Below, in pieces: positions 8,350 through 16,665 of a stretch of DNA of 64,000 nt. The DNA is from Frankia canadensis. GTDB lineage: Bacteria > Actinomycetota > Actinomycetes > Frankiales > Frankiaceae. Position 1 is the stretch's first letter. Every line of letters starts with the position of its first letter. The translations under genes and the position numbers were made by a program. Below the pieces are notes generated by a model. That model was not told the DNA's origin. It did not search any database and saw only the letters and a list, made by a program, of their open reading frames with translations. The DNA lies in contig NZ_FZMO01000525.1 in the NCBI RefSeq assembly GCF_900197875.1, positions 1 to 64,000 on the forward strand, read 5' to 3'.

Positions 8350-11300
8350 GTGCTGCTGGAGGAGCTCAAGCCGGGGCTGCGCGTCGACGGGCTGATTCCC
8401 GCCGAGGTGGTCACGGTGATCTACGCGCAGTGGCACGGGGCCAGCGCGTTGGAGCTCACCTACAAGCGTTCCGACGGTGCTCTCGGCCAGCAGGTGGTCT
8501 TCCGCCGGGACGAGGCGGGACTGTCCGTCGCCCGGGTGGGCGGGCGCGCCTTCGACGCGAGCGCGCCGGATTTCAAGCTGGCCGCCGAGGCGCAGCGCAT
8601 CACCCTGGCGGGCCTGTTCGACCCGATGCTGGCGGTGGCCACCAGTGACGTGCAGCCGTTGCCGCACCAGATCCGCGCCGTGTACGGCGAACTGCTGCCG
8701 CGTACGCCGCTGCGATATCTGCTTGCCGACGACCCCGGCGCGGGTAAGACGATCATGGCTGGCCTGTATGTCAAGGAACTGATCCTGCGCGAGGATGTCA
8801 CGCGCTGCCTGGTCGTCACTCCGGGCGGACTGGTGGAGCAGTGGCAGGACGAGCTGTTCCTGCGGTTCGGCCTGCGTTTCGACCTGCTGACGACGCAGCT
8901 GGTGGACGCCGACGCCCACGTCAACGTCTTCACGCGCCACCCGCTGCTGATCGCGCGGATGGATCAGCTCGCCCGCAGCGAGCCGTTGAAAGCCCAGCTC
9001 AGGGAGTCGGAATGGGATCTGGTCGTCGTCGACGAGGCCCATCGGATGGGTGCGCACTACTTCGGCGGCAAGCTGACGAAGACGAAGCGTTTCCAGCTCG
9101 GTGAGCTCCTCGGCGACATCACCCGGCATCTGCTGCTGATGACCGCCACCCCGCATTCGGGCAAGGAGGAGGATTTCCAGCTCTTTCTGACCCTGCTCGA
9201 CCGGGACCGTTTCGAGGGCCGCGGGCGCCGGGCGGCCGACACGTCCGGAATCATGCGCCGCATGGTCAAGGAGGATCTGCGCACGTTCGACGGGCGCGCG
9301 CTGTTCCCCGAACGGATCGCCGAGACCGTCCCGTACGAGCTGACCGCGCTCGAATACGACCTGTACGAGCAGGTCACCGCCTACGTCCGGGAGGGCATGA
9401 ACCGGGCGGAGCGGATCGGCGGCACCCGGCGGACCACCGTCGGCTTCGCGCTCACGGTGCTGCAGCGCCGGCTGGCGTCCAGCCCGGACGCGATCCACCG
9501 CTCCCTCGTCCGCCGCGCGGAGCGCCTCGAACGCCGCCGCCGAGACATCCTCGCGGGCCGGTACGCCGAGCGGGAGCTCACCGTCGACCTCGACGCCCTG
9601 GACGGCGGTGAGTACAGCGCCGAGGAGACCGAGCGGCTGGAGGACGGGCTGCTCGACGCGGCCACCGCCGCCGAGACGGTCGAGGAGCTCGGAGCCGAGC
9701 TCACCGAGCTCGGCGTGCTGATCGAGGCCGCCGGGCGGTTGCGGGAGAGCGGCACCGACCGCAAGTGGACGGAGCTGAGCCAGATCCTGCGCGGCCACGT
9801 CCTCGCACCCGACGCCCACGGCCGGCCCCGCAAGCTGATCATTTTCACCGAGCATCGCGACACCCTCGACTATCTGACGGCCCGCATCGGCGCGGTGCTG
9901 GGCCGGCCTGGCGCGGTCCGCGCGATCCACGGCGGGGTACGCCGCGCGGAGCGCCGCCAGATCACCGAGGAGTTCACCAAGAACCCCGACTGCCAGATCC
10001 TCGTCGCCACCGACGCCGCCGGTGAGGGTCTGAACCTGCAGGCCGCGCATCTGATGGTCAACTACGACCTGCCGTGGAACCCGAACCGCATCGAGCAGCG
10101 CTTCGGCCGCATCCACCGCATCGGCCAGCACGAGGTGTGCCGGCTGTGGAACCTGCTGGCGACCAACACCCGCGAGGGCGAGGTGTTCACCCGGCTGCTG
10201 GCGAAGGTCGACGAGATGCGCCGGGCCTACGGCGGGCGGGTCTTCGACGTGCTCGGCGAGGCCTTCACCGAGACGCCGCTGCGCGACCTGCTCATGGAGG
10301 CCATCCAGTACGGCGAACGCGCCGACGTGCGGGCCAGGATGCACCAGGTCATCGACCGCAACGTCGGCGACGGCCTGCGCGAGCTGCTGCGCGAGCGGGC
10401 GCTGGCCACCTCGAGCCCCGCCGGCGCCGACCTCGACGCGCTGCGCGCCGCGATGGACGCCGCCCACGCCCGCCGCCTGCAGCCGCACTACATCGAGCTC
10501 GCCTTCCGGGCCGCGTTCGGCCGCCTCGGCGGTCGGATCGTCCGACGTGAGTCGGGCCGGTTCGAGATCGGATCGGTCCCGCCACCCGTCCGCGCCGGCC
10601 GGCACGGCCCGATCGCGACCAGGTACGACCGGGTCGCCTTCGACGTCGGCAGGGTCGAACCCGACGGGCTGGTCCGCGCCGACCTGCTCGCACCCGGGCA
10701 CCCGCTGCACGACGCCGTTCTCGCGGAGGCCGTCCGCCAGTTCGGCGGCGCGCTCAACCACGGCACCGTCCTGGCCTCGACGACGCTGCGCGAGCCGCAC
10801 CTGCTGGTCGGCGTGATCGAGGAGGTCGCCGACGCCACCGGCACCAGCGTCGCCCGCCGCTTCAGCTACGCCCACGTCGACAGCGCCGGCACCGTCACCC
10901 CGGCCGGGCCCGCGCCCTACCTGGACTGCGTCGCCGTTCCCGACGGGCCGGCGCGCGCCGCCGTGCGCGCGCTGCCCTGGCTCGCCGACGCCGAGGACCG
11001 GGCCGTCAGCTGGATCATCACCCATCAGCTGCCCGGCTACCTCGCCGAGGTCCGCCCGCACCGGGCCGCGGAGCTCGCCCGCACCCGCGAGCTGGTGACG
11101 CGCCGGCTGGAGGACGAGCGGGACCGCCTGCTCATGGACGCCCGGCTCGCCGCGGAGCGCGAGCGAGCGGGGGAACGGCCCCGCGAGTCCGCGGAGAGCC
11201 TGCACCGCAAGGCCGTCGACCTCGACGGCCGGCTGCGCGCCCGCCTCGAGCGGCTCGACCGGCAGGCCCTGATGTCGACCCGGCCGCCGCTCGTGCTCGC

Positions 11301-11760
11301 CGCCGCCCTCGTCCTGCCCGCCGCCGGCCTCGCCGCCGAGCTGCCCGCGGCGGCCTCCCTCGACGCCCGAAGCTCCCGCGAGGTCGAACGCCGTGGCGTC
11401 GATCTGGTGATGGCCCGCGAGCGGGACCTCGGCCGCGTACCCGTCGAGCAGCCACCCAACAACGTCGGCTTCGACATCCTGTCGACCGACGCCGGCGGCG
11501 GGACCGTCCGGATCGAGGTCAAGGGCCGCGTCGCCGGCGCCCGGGACTTCTTCGTCACCCACAACGAGGTGATGACGGGCCGCAATGCCGCGCCGCGCTA
11601 CCGGCTGGCGCTGGTGAAGGTCGACCCCCGCGGCCCGCGGTATGACGAGGTCCGCTATCTCGACAATCCGTTCGCGGGTGCCGAGCTCGGCGACTTCGAC
11701 GCCACCGGAATTCGCGGCGACTGGGCGCGAACCTGGGCCAAGGGACGCGCGCCCTTCTGA
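8350..11760 (+). CDS. SNF2/RapA-type helicase with C-terminal DUF3883-like domain
   Basis: GTG 8350 follows GGGGAGG with a five-base spacer, giving 1136 residues; GTG 8320 is an in-frame alternative. ATPase motifs are DPGAGKT (~128), VVDEAHRMG (~227) and TATPHSGK (~264). The second RecA lobe has LIIFTEHRDT (~496), ATDAAGEGLNLQ and RFGRIHRIGQ (~584). A long helical region follows, then residues ~1005-1115 match DUF3883 (RRGVDLVMARERD, GFDILSTDAGG, RIEVKGRV), a nuclease-fold-like domain often fused to helicases and defence proteins. The IEVKGR strand resembles the catalytic E-x-K of restriction-like nucleases. No methylase or other known defence gene is adjacent. Confidence 0.88.
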   Translation: MLLEELKPGLRVDGLIPAEVVTVIYAQWHGASALELTYKRSDGALGQQVVFRRDEAGLSVARVGGRAFDASAPDFKLAAEAQRITLAGLFDPMLAVATSDVQPLPHQIRAVYGELLPRTPLRYLLADDPGAGKTIMAGLYVKELILREDVTRCLVVTPGGLVEQWQDELFLRFGLRFDLLTTQLVDADAHVNVFTRHPLLIARMDQLARSEPLKAQLRESEWDLVVVDEAHRMGAHYFGGKLTKTKRFQLGELLGDITRHLLLMTATPHSGKEEDFQLFLTLLDRDRFEGRGRRAADTSGIMRRMVKEDLRTFDGRALFPERIAETVPYELTALEYDLYEQVTAYVREGMNRAERIGGTRRTTVGFALTVLQRRLASSPDAIHRSLVRRAERLERRRRDILAGRYAERELTVDLDALDGGEYSAEETERLEDGLLDAATAAETVEELGAELTELGVLIEAAGRLRESGTDRKWTELSQILRGHVLAPDAHGRPRKLIIFTEHRDTLDYLTARIGAVLGRPGAVRAIHGGVRRAERRQITEEFTKNPDCQILVATDAAGEGLNLQAAHLMVNYDLPWNPNRIEQRFGRIHRIGQHEVCRLWNLLATNTREGEVFTRLLAKVDEMRRAYGGRVFDVLGEAFTETPLRDLLMEAIQYGERADVRARMHQVIDRNVGDGLRELLRERALATSSPAGADLDALRAAMDAAHARRLQPHYIELAFRAAFGRLGGRIVRRESGRFEIGSVPPPVRAGRHGPIATRYDRVAFDVGRVEPDGLVRADLLAPGHPLHDAVLAEAVRQFGGALNHGTVLASTTLREPHLLVGVIEEVADATGTSVARRFSYAHVDSAGTVTPAGPAPYLDCVAVPDGPARAAVRALPWLADAEDRAVSWIITHQLPGYLAEVRPHRAAELARTRELVTRRLEDERDRLLMDARLAAERERAGERPRESAESLHRKAVDLDGRLRARLERLDRQALMSTRPPLVLAAALVLPAAGLAAELPAAASLDARSSREVERRGVDLVMARERDLGRVPVEQPPNNVGFDILSTDAGGGTVRIEVKGRVAGARDFFVTHNEVMTGRNAAPRYRLALVKVDPRGPRYDEVRYLDNPFAGAELGDFDATGIRGDWARTWAKGRAPF

Positions 11761-11852
11761 CGAAAGCCCCGCACGGATCTCGCCGAAACCACGTGTGCCG
11801 GTTTCTTCCCGGCCCCTGACGGGCGGAATCGGATGGTGGTCCGCGCGGGAGG

Positions 11853-12521
11853 CTACCGCGCGATGCCGATCGTCTCGCCGACGCTCGCCGGGTCCTCGAC
11901 GGCGTGCAGCATGTAGTGGGCCACGTCGGCGCGGGAGACCGAGGTGCCGCGGGGCAGGTTGCGCCCGTGGGCCGTGCGGTAGCTCGCGGTCAGCGGGCCG
12001 TTGGTCAGGCGCGGCGGGCGGACGATCGTCCACTCCTGGCCGCTCGCGCGCAGCGAGTCCTCCATGCGGGCCAGATCCGCGTAGTGCCCGCGGAGCACGG
12101 CCTTGATCGTCGGCCCCATGACGTGGCGCATGGCGAAGCTGTCACCGGGGTCGTGCCGCGGCGGGCGCGGACGCGCCGGGGAGGCGATCGTGCCCAGCGG
12201 CGCGGCGCTGACGACGACGATCCGCCGCACGCCGGTCGCCCGCATCGCCGCCAGGATCGTCTCCGTGCCGTGGGCCGCCACGTCGGTGTCCTGCCGACTG
12301 TGCCCACCGAGGGCGGACAGGACCGCGTCCGCCCCGGCCACCGCCGGGATGAGCACCTCCGGGTCGTCGCTCGCCAGGTCGGCGGCGACCACCTGGCCGG
12401 GCGACGGTGTGACCGCCTCCGGCCGGCGGGCCACGGCCGTCACCTCGTGCCCCGCCGCGAGCGCCTGCCCAAGCAGCAGCCGGCCGATACCACCGGTCGC
12501 CGCGACTATCGTCAGCTTCAC
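11853..12521 (-). CDS. NAD(P)-binding oxidoreductase (NmrA/SDR atypical family)
   Basis: A 222-residue protein starting at GTG 12521 behind a GGAGAGGAG site. It opens with a Rossmann motif, KLTIVAATGGIGRLLLGQAL (the usual GxxGxxG is read as ATGGIG), followed by VTAVARRPE. Further motifs include VVAADLASDD, VLSALGG and WTIVRPPRL, typical of NAD(P)H-binding epimerase/NmrA-like proteins without the classical YxxxK. It is divergent from the ECF sigma factor. ECF41 sigma factors usually neighbour a carboxymuconolactone decarboxylase, oxidoreductase or epimerase, so this is the probable regulon partner. Confidence 0.82.
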   Translation of the reverse strand: MKLTIVAATGGIGRLLLGQALAAGHEVTAVARRPEAVTPSPGQVVAADLASDDPEVLIPAVAGADAVLSALGGHSRQDTDVAAHGTETILAAMRATGVRRIVVVSAAPLGTIASPARPRPPRHDPGDSFAMRHVMGPTIKAVLRGHYADLARMEDSLRASGQEWTIVRPPRLTNGPLTASYRTAHGRNLPRGTSVSRADVAHYMLHAVEDPASVGETIGIAR

Positions 12522-12643
12522 GTGCCTGCTCCTCTCCTCGGCCAGGCAGGCCGGCCGCGCCGGATCCGCCTGGTCCTGTCCGTCAGCCCGGCCCGCTCCC
12601 CGTCGGATGGTCCGGCTCGCCGCCGGGTCGCACCGGTCCGCCG

Positions 12644-12670
12644 TGTCAGGTCGGACGGTCGCCCGTCGTC
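12644..12670 (+). promoter_or_regulatory. possible ECF41-type autoregulatory promoter
   Basis: TGTCAGG at 12644-12650 is followed by CGTC at 12664-12667 and again at 12667-12670, giving spacers of 13 or 16 bases. This resembles the TGTCACA...CGTC pattern described for ECF41 sigma factors and lies 30-50 bases before the sigma-factor start. No match was seen pointing toward the divergent oxidoreductase. Confidence 0.4.
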
Positions 12671-12700
12671 ATTCGGTATGACGGAAGCGGGAGGACGAAC

Positions 12701-13666
12701 ATGACCGACACGGCGCTCGAGGTGTTCGAGGCACAGCGTCCGCGCCTGCGGGCGGTCGCCTACCGCCTGCTCGGCTCGTTCAGCGCGGCCGACGACGCGG
12801 TGCAGGATGCCTGGCTGCGCCTGAACCGGACCGACCTCGACGAGGTGACGAACCTGCCGGGCTGGCTGACGACCGTCGTCGCCCGGCTCTGCCTCGACCA
12901 GCTGCGCGCGCGTCGCGCCCGCCACGAGGAGCCGGCCGGGGTCCACCTGCCGGAGCCGCGGGTGACCCCGCTGGGCAGCGCCGATCCCGAGCAGGAGGCC
13001 CTGCTCGCCGACGCCGTCGGCCTCGCCCTGGTCGCCGTGCTGGGCACGCTGAGCCCGGCCGAGCGGCTTGCCTTCGTCCTGCACGACCTGTTCGACGTGC
13101 CGTTCACCGAGGTCGCGACGATCGTCGGGCGCTCGCCCGGGGCCGTGACCCAGCTGGCCAGCCGCGCCCGCCGCCGGCTGCGCGCCCTGGAGCTGGGCGC
13201 GGGCGGCGAACCCCGCGCGGCCGGCGATCCGCCGCCCGCGAGCGTGGCGCCCGCGAGCGTGGGCACGTCGAGCGCGGATGACGAGCCGGGCCGCGGGGTG
13301 GACCCCGTCGCCCAGCGCCGCCTCGTCGAGGCGTTCCGCGCCGCGGCCCGCGACGGGGACCTGGACCGTCTGCTCGCGGTGCTCGATCCCGACGTCGAGC
13401 TGCGTGCCGACACCGGCCCGGTCGCGTCCCGCCGGATGCGGGGCGCCCAGGCTGTCGGCGCGCGGGTGTCGACGTTCGCGCCGATGGCGCCCCACGGGCG
13501 GGTGGCGCTGGTCAACGGCCTGCCCGGCATCATCGTCGTCCCGTCGGGCGGGCCCGTCGTCGCCGTTCTGGGCTTCACGGTCCGCGCCGGTCGGATCGCG
13601 GCCATCGAGGTCCACACCGACCCCGACCGGCTGCGCCACCTCGACCCGAACACGTCTGTCTGGTGA
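12701..13666 (+). CDS. ECF41-like (SigJ-type) RNA polymerase sigma factor
   Basis: A 321-residue protein with GGGAGG nine bases before ATG 12701. Sigma-2 (residues ~5-75: YRLLGSFSAADDAVQDAWLRL, PGWLTTVVARLCLDQLR) and sigma-4 (~110-160: LSPAERLAFVLHDLF, PFTEVATIVGRSPGAVTQLASRARRRL) are followed by a ~120-residue SnoaL-like extension. The linker contains HLPEP and the C-terminus contains DPDRL, resembling the signature positions of ECF41 factors, in which the extension controls activity in place of an anti-sigma factor. The Ala/Pro-rich insertion at ~165-190 is not typical. Confidence 0.88.
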   Translation: MTDTALEVFEAQRPRLRAVAYRLLGSFSAADDAVQDAWLRLNRTDLDEVTNLPGWLTTVVARLCLDQLRARRARHEEPAGVHLPEPRVTPLGSADPEQEALLADAVGLALVAVLGTLSPAERLAFVLHDLFDVPFTEVATIVGRSPGAVTQLASRARRRLRALELGAGGEPRAAGDPPPASVAPASVGTSSADDEPGRGVDPVAQRRLVEAFRAAARDGDLDRLLAVLDPDVELRADTGPVASRRMRGAQAVGARVSTFAPMAPHGRVALVNGLPGIIVVPSGGPVVAVLGFTVRAGRIAAIEVHTDPDRLRHLDPNTSVW

Positions 13667-13744
13667 TGCGCCGCGAGCAGGGTCGCCCGGTCCGCGGCCG
13701 ACGATGGTCGCCCGAGACCGGTCCCGCGGGTGCGGCCGTGCGGC

Positions 13745-13772
13745 GGATCACCACACCCCCTCGCCGTCCATG
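13745..13772 (+). pseudogene. short 5'-end fragment resembling the flavodoxin-like gene at 31470
   Basis: The stretch reads as HHTPSPSM in one plus-strand frame and is nearly identical at the base level to codons 8-15 of the intact flavodoxin-like gene (about 24 of 27 bases). It has no continuing homology. It may be the stranded 5' counterpart of the 3'-end copies found downstream, but a match this short could be chance. Confidence 0.3.
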
Positions 13773-13835
13773 GGAACTGGTGGACACCCGCGCGCACGCC
13801 CGCAGTGGGACGGGGCGCCTCCGCCGTGGGGAGGT

Positions 13836-14219
13836 TCATGCCGGCCTCTGGAGCGGGATAGCCGGCGAGGTCGGTGGACTGGTGGCGCCGGCCGCGCCGG
13901 GATGCGCCGTGGTGGTCAGCAGCTCGGCGCCAAGGATCTCAATCTGTACTTCGATCGCCCGTCGGACGGCCGGCAAGGAGGATAGGTGATCGAGGTCCGC
14001 CACCAGGACACCGGCGGCTTCGGACCGGATGACGGCGTCGAGCAGCACCGTGAGGCCCGGCCGAATGATCCGCCCCGGCGGCATGCGGCGGTCCACAAAG
14101 ATCTCGGCCAGGGTCAGGCCCTCGGCGCTGGCGTGCTGGGTGAGCTGGTCGTGTAGGCGTTCGATTTCGGCCTCGTCGGCGTGCTCGGAGCTGATGTAGC
14201 CGTAGACGGTTCGAGGCAT
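13836..14219 (-). CDS. small resolvase N-terminal-domain-like protein
   Basis: ATG 14219 is preceded by AAGGAGG at ideal spacing, giving 127 residues. RTVYGYISSEHADEAEIERLHDQL resembles the first strand and helix of serine recombinases (YxRVS...), and VLVADLDHLS matches their LDRLSR segment with the conserved Arg replaced by His. There is no DNA-binding C-terminal domain. It is therefore probably a non-catalytic relative rather than an active recombinase. It lies at the 3' end of the exonuclease/kinase operon, separated by an inverted repeat. Confidence 0.6.
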   Translation of the reverse strand: MPRTVYGYISSEHADEAEIERLHDQLTQHASAEGLTLAEIFVDRRMPPGRIIRPGLTVLLDAVIRSEAAGVLVADLDHLSSLPAVRRAIEVQIEILGAELLTTTAHPGAAGATSPPTSPAIPLQRPA

Positions 14220-14251
14220 GGGTGTCCCTCCTTCACGGTGCGTTGGGGCAG

Positions 14252-14315
14252 GCGGGACCGGTGGAGGGTCTCTTCGACGCCCACATGGGGCGCCGCCTGG
14301 CACCTCCGGTCCCGC
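14252..14315. repeat. inverted repeat between the dTMP-kinase-like and resolvase-like genes
   Basis: GCGGGACCGG at 14252-14261 pairs with CCGGTCCCGC at 14306-14315 across a 44-base loop. It lies in the leader of the resolvase-like gene. It might be an RNA stem, an attenuator or a protein site; the sequence does not decide. Confidence 0.4.
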
Positions 14316-14348
14316 GTCTATGGGAGGCCGAGGACTCGGCCGCAGTGC

Positions 14349-14987
14349 CTACGCCGACGTCTCGATGGCGGGCGCGGCGAAGAAGGCCGTGAGGCGGTCG
14401 CGGATGACTTCGGCCAGGCGCTCCGGCGGGCGGGTGCCGCAGTCGACGCGCAGGACGTCGAAGCGCTCGGTGGCCTGGCGGTAGAAGTGGGCTTCGGCGT
14501 GGCTGGAGCCCGGGGCAAGCTGGAAGCGGTTGTGGGCGCCCCGCTCTACCAGGCGGCGGGCGATGATGTCCGGGTCGGCCTCGAGGATGACGCACAGGTC
14601 GGGCCGGGTGGCCTCGGCGTTCAGCGCCCAGAGGAAGGCCGGGTCCAGGCCGTCGAAGCGCTGCATGACGAGCCCCGACGGGACGTAGCGGTCGGAGATG
14701 ACGGCCTTTCCGAGCTCCAGGTGCGGCCGGATTTCGGTTTCGACGTGGTGGTAACGGTCCGCCGCGTACAGGCAGGCCAGCGCGTGTCCGGTGACGGTCT
14801 CGGTCAGCTGGCGGGCCAGCACGCCGATGGGGCCGGTTGAGGGTTCGGCGGTGATGTGGACGTCCTCGCCGGCGGCCACGAGTAGCTGGGCGAGGTGGTG
14901 CACGAGGGTGGACTTTCCCGCCCCGCTCGGTCCGTCGATGCTGATCAACAGCCCCCGGCGGTGATCAGAAAAGGGTCGCAGAGTCAT
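14349..14987 (-). CDS. thymidylate kinase-like P-loop nucleoside monophosphate kinase
   Basis: A 212-residue protein from ATG 14987 with a CCTGGAGG ribosome site. The P-loop is IDGPSGAGKSTL (~residues 17-28), then the thymidylate kinase signature ISDRYVPSGLVMQ (~90-102) and a LID-like Arg segment (RLVERGAHNRFQ). Enzymes of this type phosphorylate dTMP or related nucleotides. The start overlaps the end of the upstream exonuclease gene by 23 bases, showing an operon. A dedicated kinase beside an exonuclease and a radical SAM enzyme suggests nucleotide or DNA modification rather than housekeeping dTTP supply; that is inference. Confidence 0.85.
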   Translation of the reverse strand: MTLRPFSDHRRGLLISIDGPSGAGKSTLVHHLAQLLVAAGEDVHITAEPSTGPIGVLARQLTETVTGHALACLYAADRYHHVETEIRPHLELGKAVISDRYVPSGLVMQRFDGLDPAFLWALNAEATRPDLCVILEADPDIIARRLVERGAHNRFQLAPGSSHAEAHFYRQATERFDVLRVDCGTRPPERLAEVIRDRLTAFFAAPAIETSA

Positions 14988-15555
14988 CGTCGCCTCCAGG
15001 CGGAAGGCCCCGGAGTTCGTCCAGGGACAAGGGGCGGCCGTCCGGGCTCTTCGCCGGAAACGCAAACAGACGAGCCGTGACGAGGGCGTCGTAGGTGGCG
15101 CGGTGGGGCCGGAGCTGCGAGTCCAGGCCGTTGGCCAGGTTGAATGCCTCCACCAACGAGCCGAGCCGGTAGCTGACGCGCTCGGGCCGCAGTCGCCGGG
15201 CGAGCTTCAGCGTGTCGAAGACTTCCTGTGGTTCCCAGCCTGGGAGCGTGCGCCGCAGGACGGCCAGGTCGACGTGTGCGTTGTGGGCCACGACGGCGAT
15301 CTCTTCGAGGCGGGCGCGGATCTCCTTCTCTACGTCGGCCACAACCGGCGCGGCGGCCACGGCCGCATTGGTGATGCCGTGGATGCGCCGGGCGAAGCTG
15401 GTGATCGGGCGCTCCGGGCGCAGGAGCCAAGCGGTCGGCTCCCCGATCATGCCGGCGGTGATGGGCACGACCGCCAGCTCCACCAGGTCCGGCGGCTGCT
15501 GACCGTTGCCCTCGACGTCGACGACGGCGTAGTCCAGGTTCGTCCAGTCGGTCAT
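14965..15555 (-). CDS. DnaQ-like 3'-5' exonuclease domain protein
   Basis: The ATG at 15555 overlaps the stop of the upstream gene as ATGA, so I prefer it to the longer start at 15576. The 196-residue protein carries the DEDD exonuclease pattern: VVDVEGNG (Asp and Glu of ExoI, ~residues 13-20), VAHNAHVDLAVL (ExoII) and HRATYDALVTARL (ExoIII, H...D). This is the epsilon/RNase T family, which trims DNA or RNA 3' ends using two metal ions. It is translationally coupled to the truncated radical SAM gene and overlaps the kinase gene. Confidence 0.85.
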   Translation of the reverse strand: MTDWTNLDYAVVDVEGNGQQPPDLVELAVVPITAGMIGEPTAWLLRPERPITSFARRIHGITNAAVAAAPVVADVEKEIRARLEEIAVVAHNAHVDLAVLRRTLPGWEPQEVFDTLKLARRLRPERVSYRLGSLVEAFNLANGLDSQLRPHRATYDALVTARLFAFPAKSPDGRPLSLDELRGLPPGGDDDSATLF

Positions 15556-16390
15556 GAGGCGGCGCGCTCCGTCCATCCGATGTCGGCGCGGCCGTGGCGC
15601 CGGCTGAGGTGAGGATGGCGCACGTCGTGGATCTGGAAGGCGAGAGCGTGCTGAAGGAAGTAGCGCGGCTGCTCGTGAGGGAGGCCGGCAACCACGGCGG
15701 CGCGGTCGGTGATGTCCAGGACCTCCAGCCCGTCGCCGTCCGGGACGGAGCTGGCCAGGGCTGTGAGCTGCTCGGCCGTGGGGACCTGGTGGGCCTCACT
15801 GCACCGCCGGATCTGTCCCACCGGGCAGATGTCGCACAGCTCGCGGACGCCGTAGTGCCCGTTGTAGTCGGGTAGTCCGTGGACGTAGGACACCGCGCAG
15901 GAGGTCTTGCGAAACAGCTGGGCCCGATCGGCGAGGGCTTCCAGTACCCGCCGCTCCAACGTCTCGGGCACCACCTTGCGCCGGGCGGTGCCGGCGTACG
16001 GCTCCGGGAGGCCGGCGGCCTGGTAGTAGGCCGCGATCTCGTCCCGGTAGAAGAGGCCGGTGAAGACGGTGGCGTCGGCGTGCCGGGACAGCTCCGCCGC
16101 CCGGGATAGGTGCTCGTCCGTGTCGTTGAGGCCGGGCACCAGCGGGCGCCAGTAGAAGATCGTGCGGTAGCGGCGAGGCCGGACAGCGGTTGCCAGACGC
16201 AGCGAGGCCGCCGCGACCTCGGACGGGTAGGGCTCGATGCGCCGGTCCTCGATGCCGGAGTAGGTGAGAAGCAGCGTCATCTTGATGGAGCCCAGCCGGT
16301 TCAGGCGCTCGCAGTCCTCGGCCCGCAACTGGTGGCGGGTGATCACCAGGACCCGCGCGTCCAGCAGCACCTTGACGACGCTGTCCGGGC
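15552..16390 (-). pseudogene. radical SAM-like protein, 5'-truncated
   Basis: About 270 C-terminal residues are recognisable: ITRHQLRAEDCERLNRL, LLLTYSGIEDRRIEPYPSEV, WRPLVPGLNDTDEHL and CDICPVGQIRRCSEAHQ with a Cys cluster. This fits a radical SAM TIM-barrel protein of the ELP3/SPL-like type. The N-terminal half, where CxxxCxxC should be, is missing. From about 16345 upstream the DNA is instead the 3' end of an aldo/keto reductase gene in the opposite orientation. The open frame continues through that antisense DNA but codes for nothing recognisable. Radical SAM activity is therefore unlikely unless another copy exists. Confidence 0.65.
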
Positions 16391-16481
16391 GCTCGACGTC
16401 CACCTGGACGACAAGGCGCTCGCCCGGCTGAACGAGATCTTCCCGGGCTACCGGACGGCCCCCGAGCACTTCGCCTGGTAG
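16345..16481 (+). pseudogene. 3'-end fragment of an aldo/keto reductase gene
   Basis: The plus-strand frame ending at TAG 16481 reads LDDAVRALDVHLDDKALARL and then NEIFPGYRTAPEHFAW. This is almost identical to the C-terminus of the intact aldo/keto reductase at 28878-29873. Similarity fades at about 16345. The fragment has replaced the 5' half of the oppositely oriented radical SAM gene, marking a recombination junction. Confidence 0.75.
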
Positions 16482-16665
16482 CGAAGACCGCCCTCTGCGT
16501 GCAGCCACCGTGCCCTGCGGTGTCCCACGGTGGCGCCACCAGCGCCGGACGCCGGCAAGGCTAGCTCGCTGTGAAGTCGGACGTGGCGAGCGCCGGCTCC
16601 TGTCCGAGTCGCTGCGTCCGCGGGGCGCGCCGATCGACCGTGCTACCCGCGCAGTCGTGGCGGGA

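Noticed and set aside
5460-11760. A complete DISARM or other named defence system
   Set aside because: Only SNF2-type helicases are present; no DUF1998, PLD or methylase genes are adjacent.
6760-12033. A 1757-codon open frame on the minus strand across the helicase region
   Set aside because: It is antisense to the plus-strand SNF2/DUF3883 gene, has no recognisable domain and is explained by third-position GC bias; the helicase motifs are unambiguous on the other strand.
13836-14219. An active serine recombinase that could drive the mosaic
   Set aside because: It has only an N-terminal-like domain, the LDRLS Arg is replaced by His and there is no DNA-binding domain.
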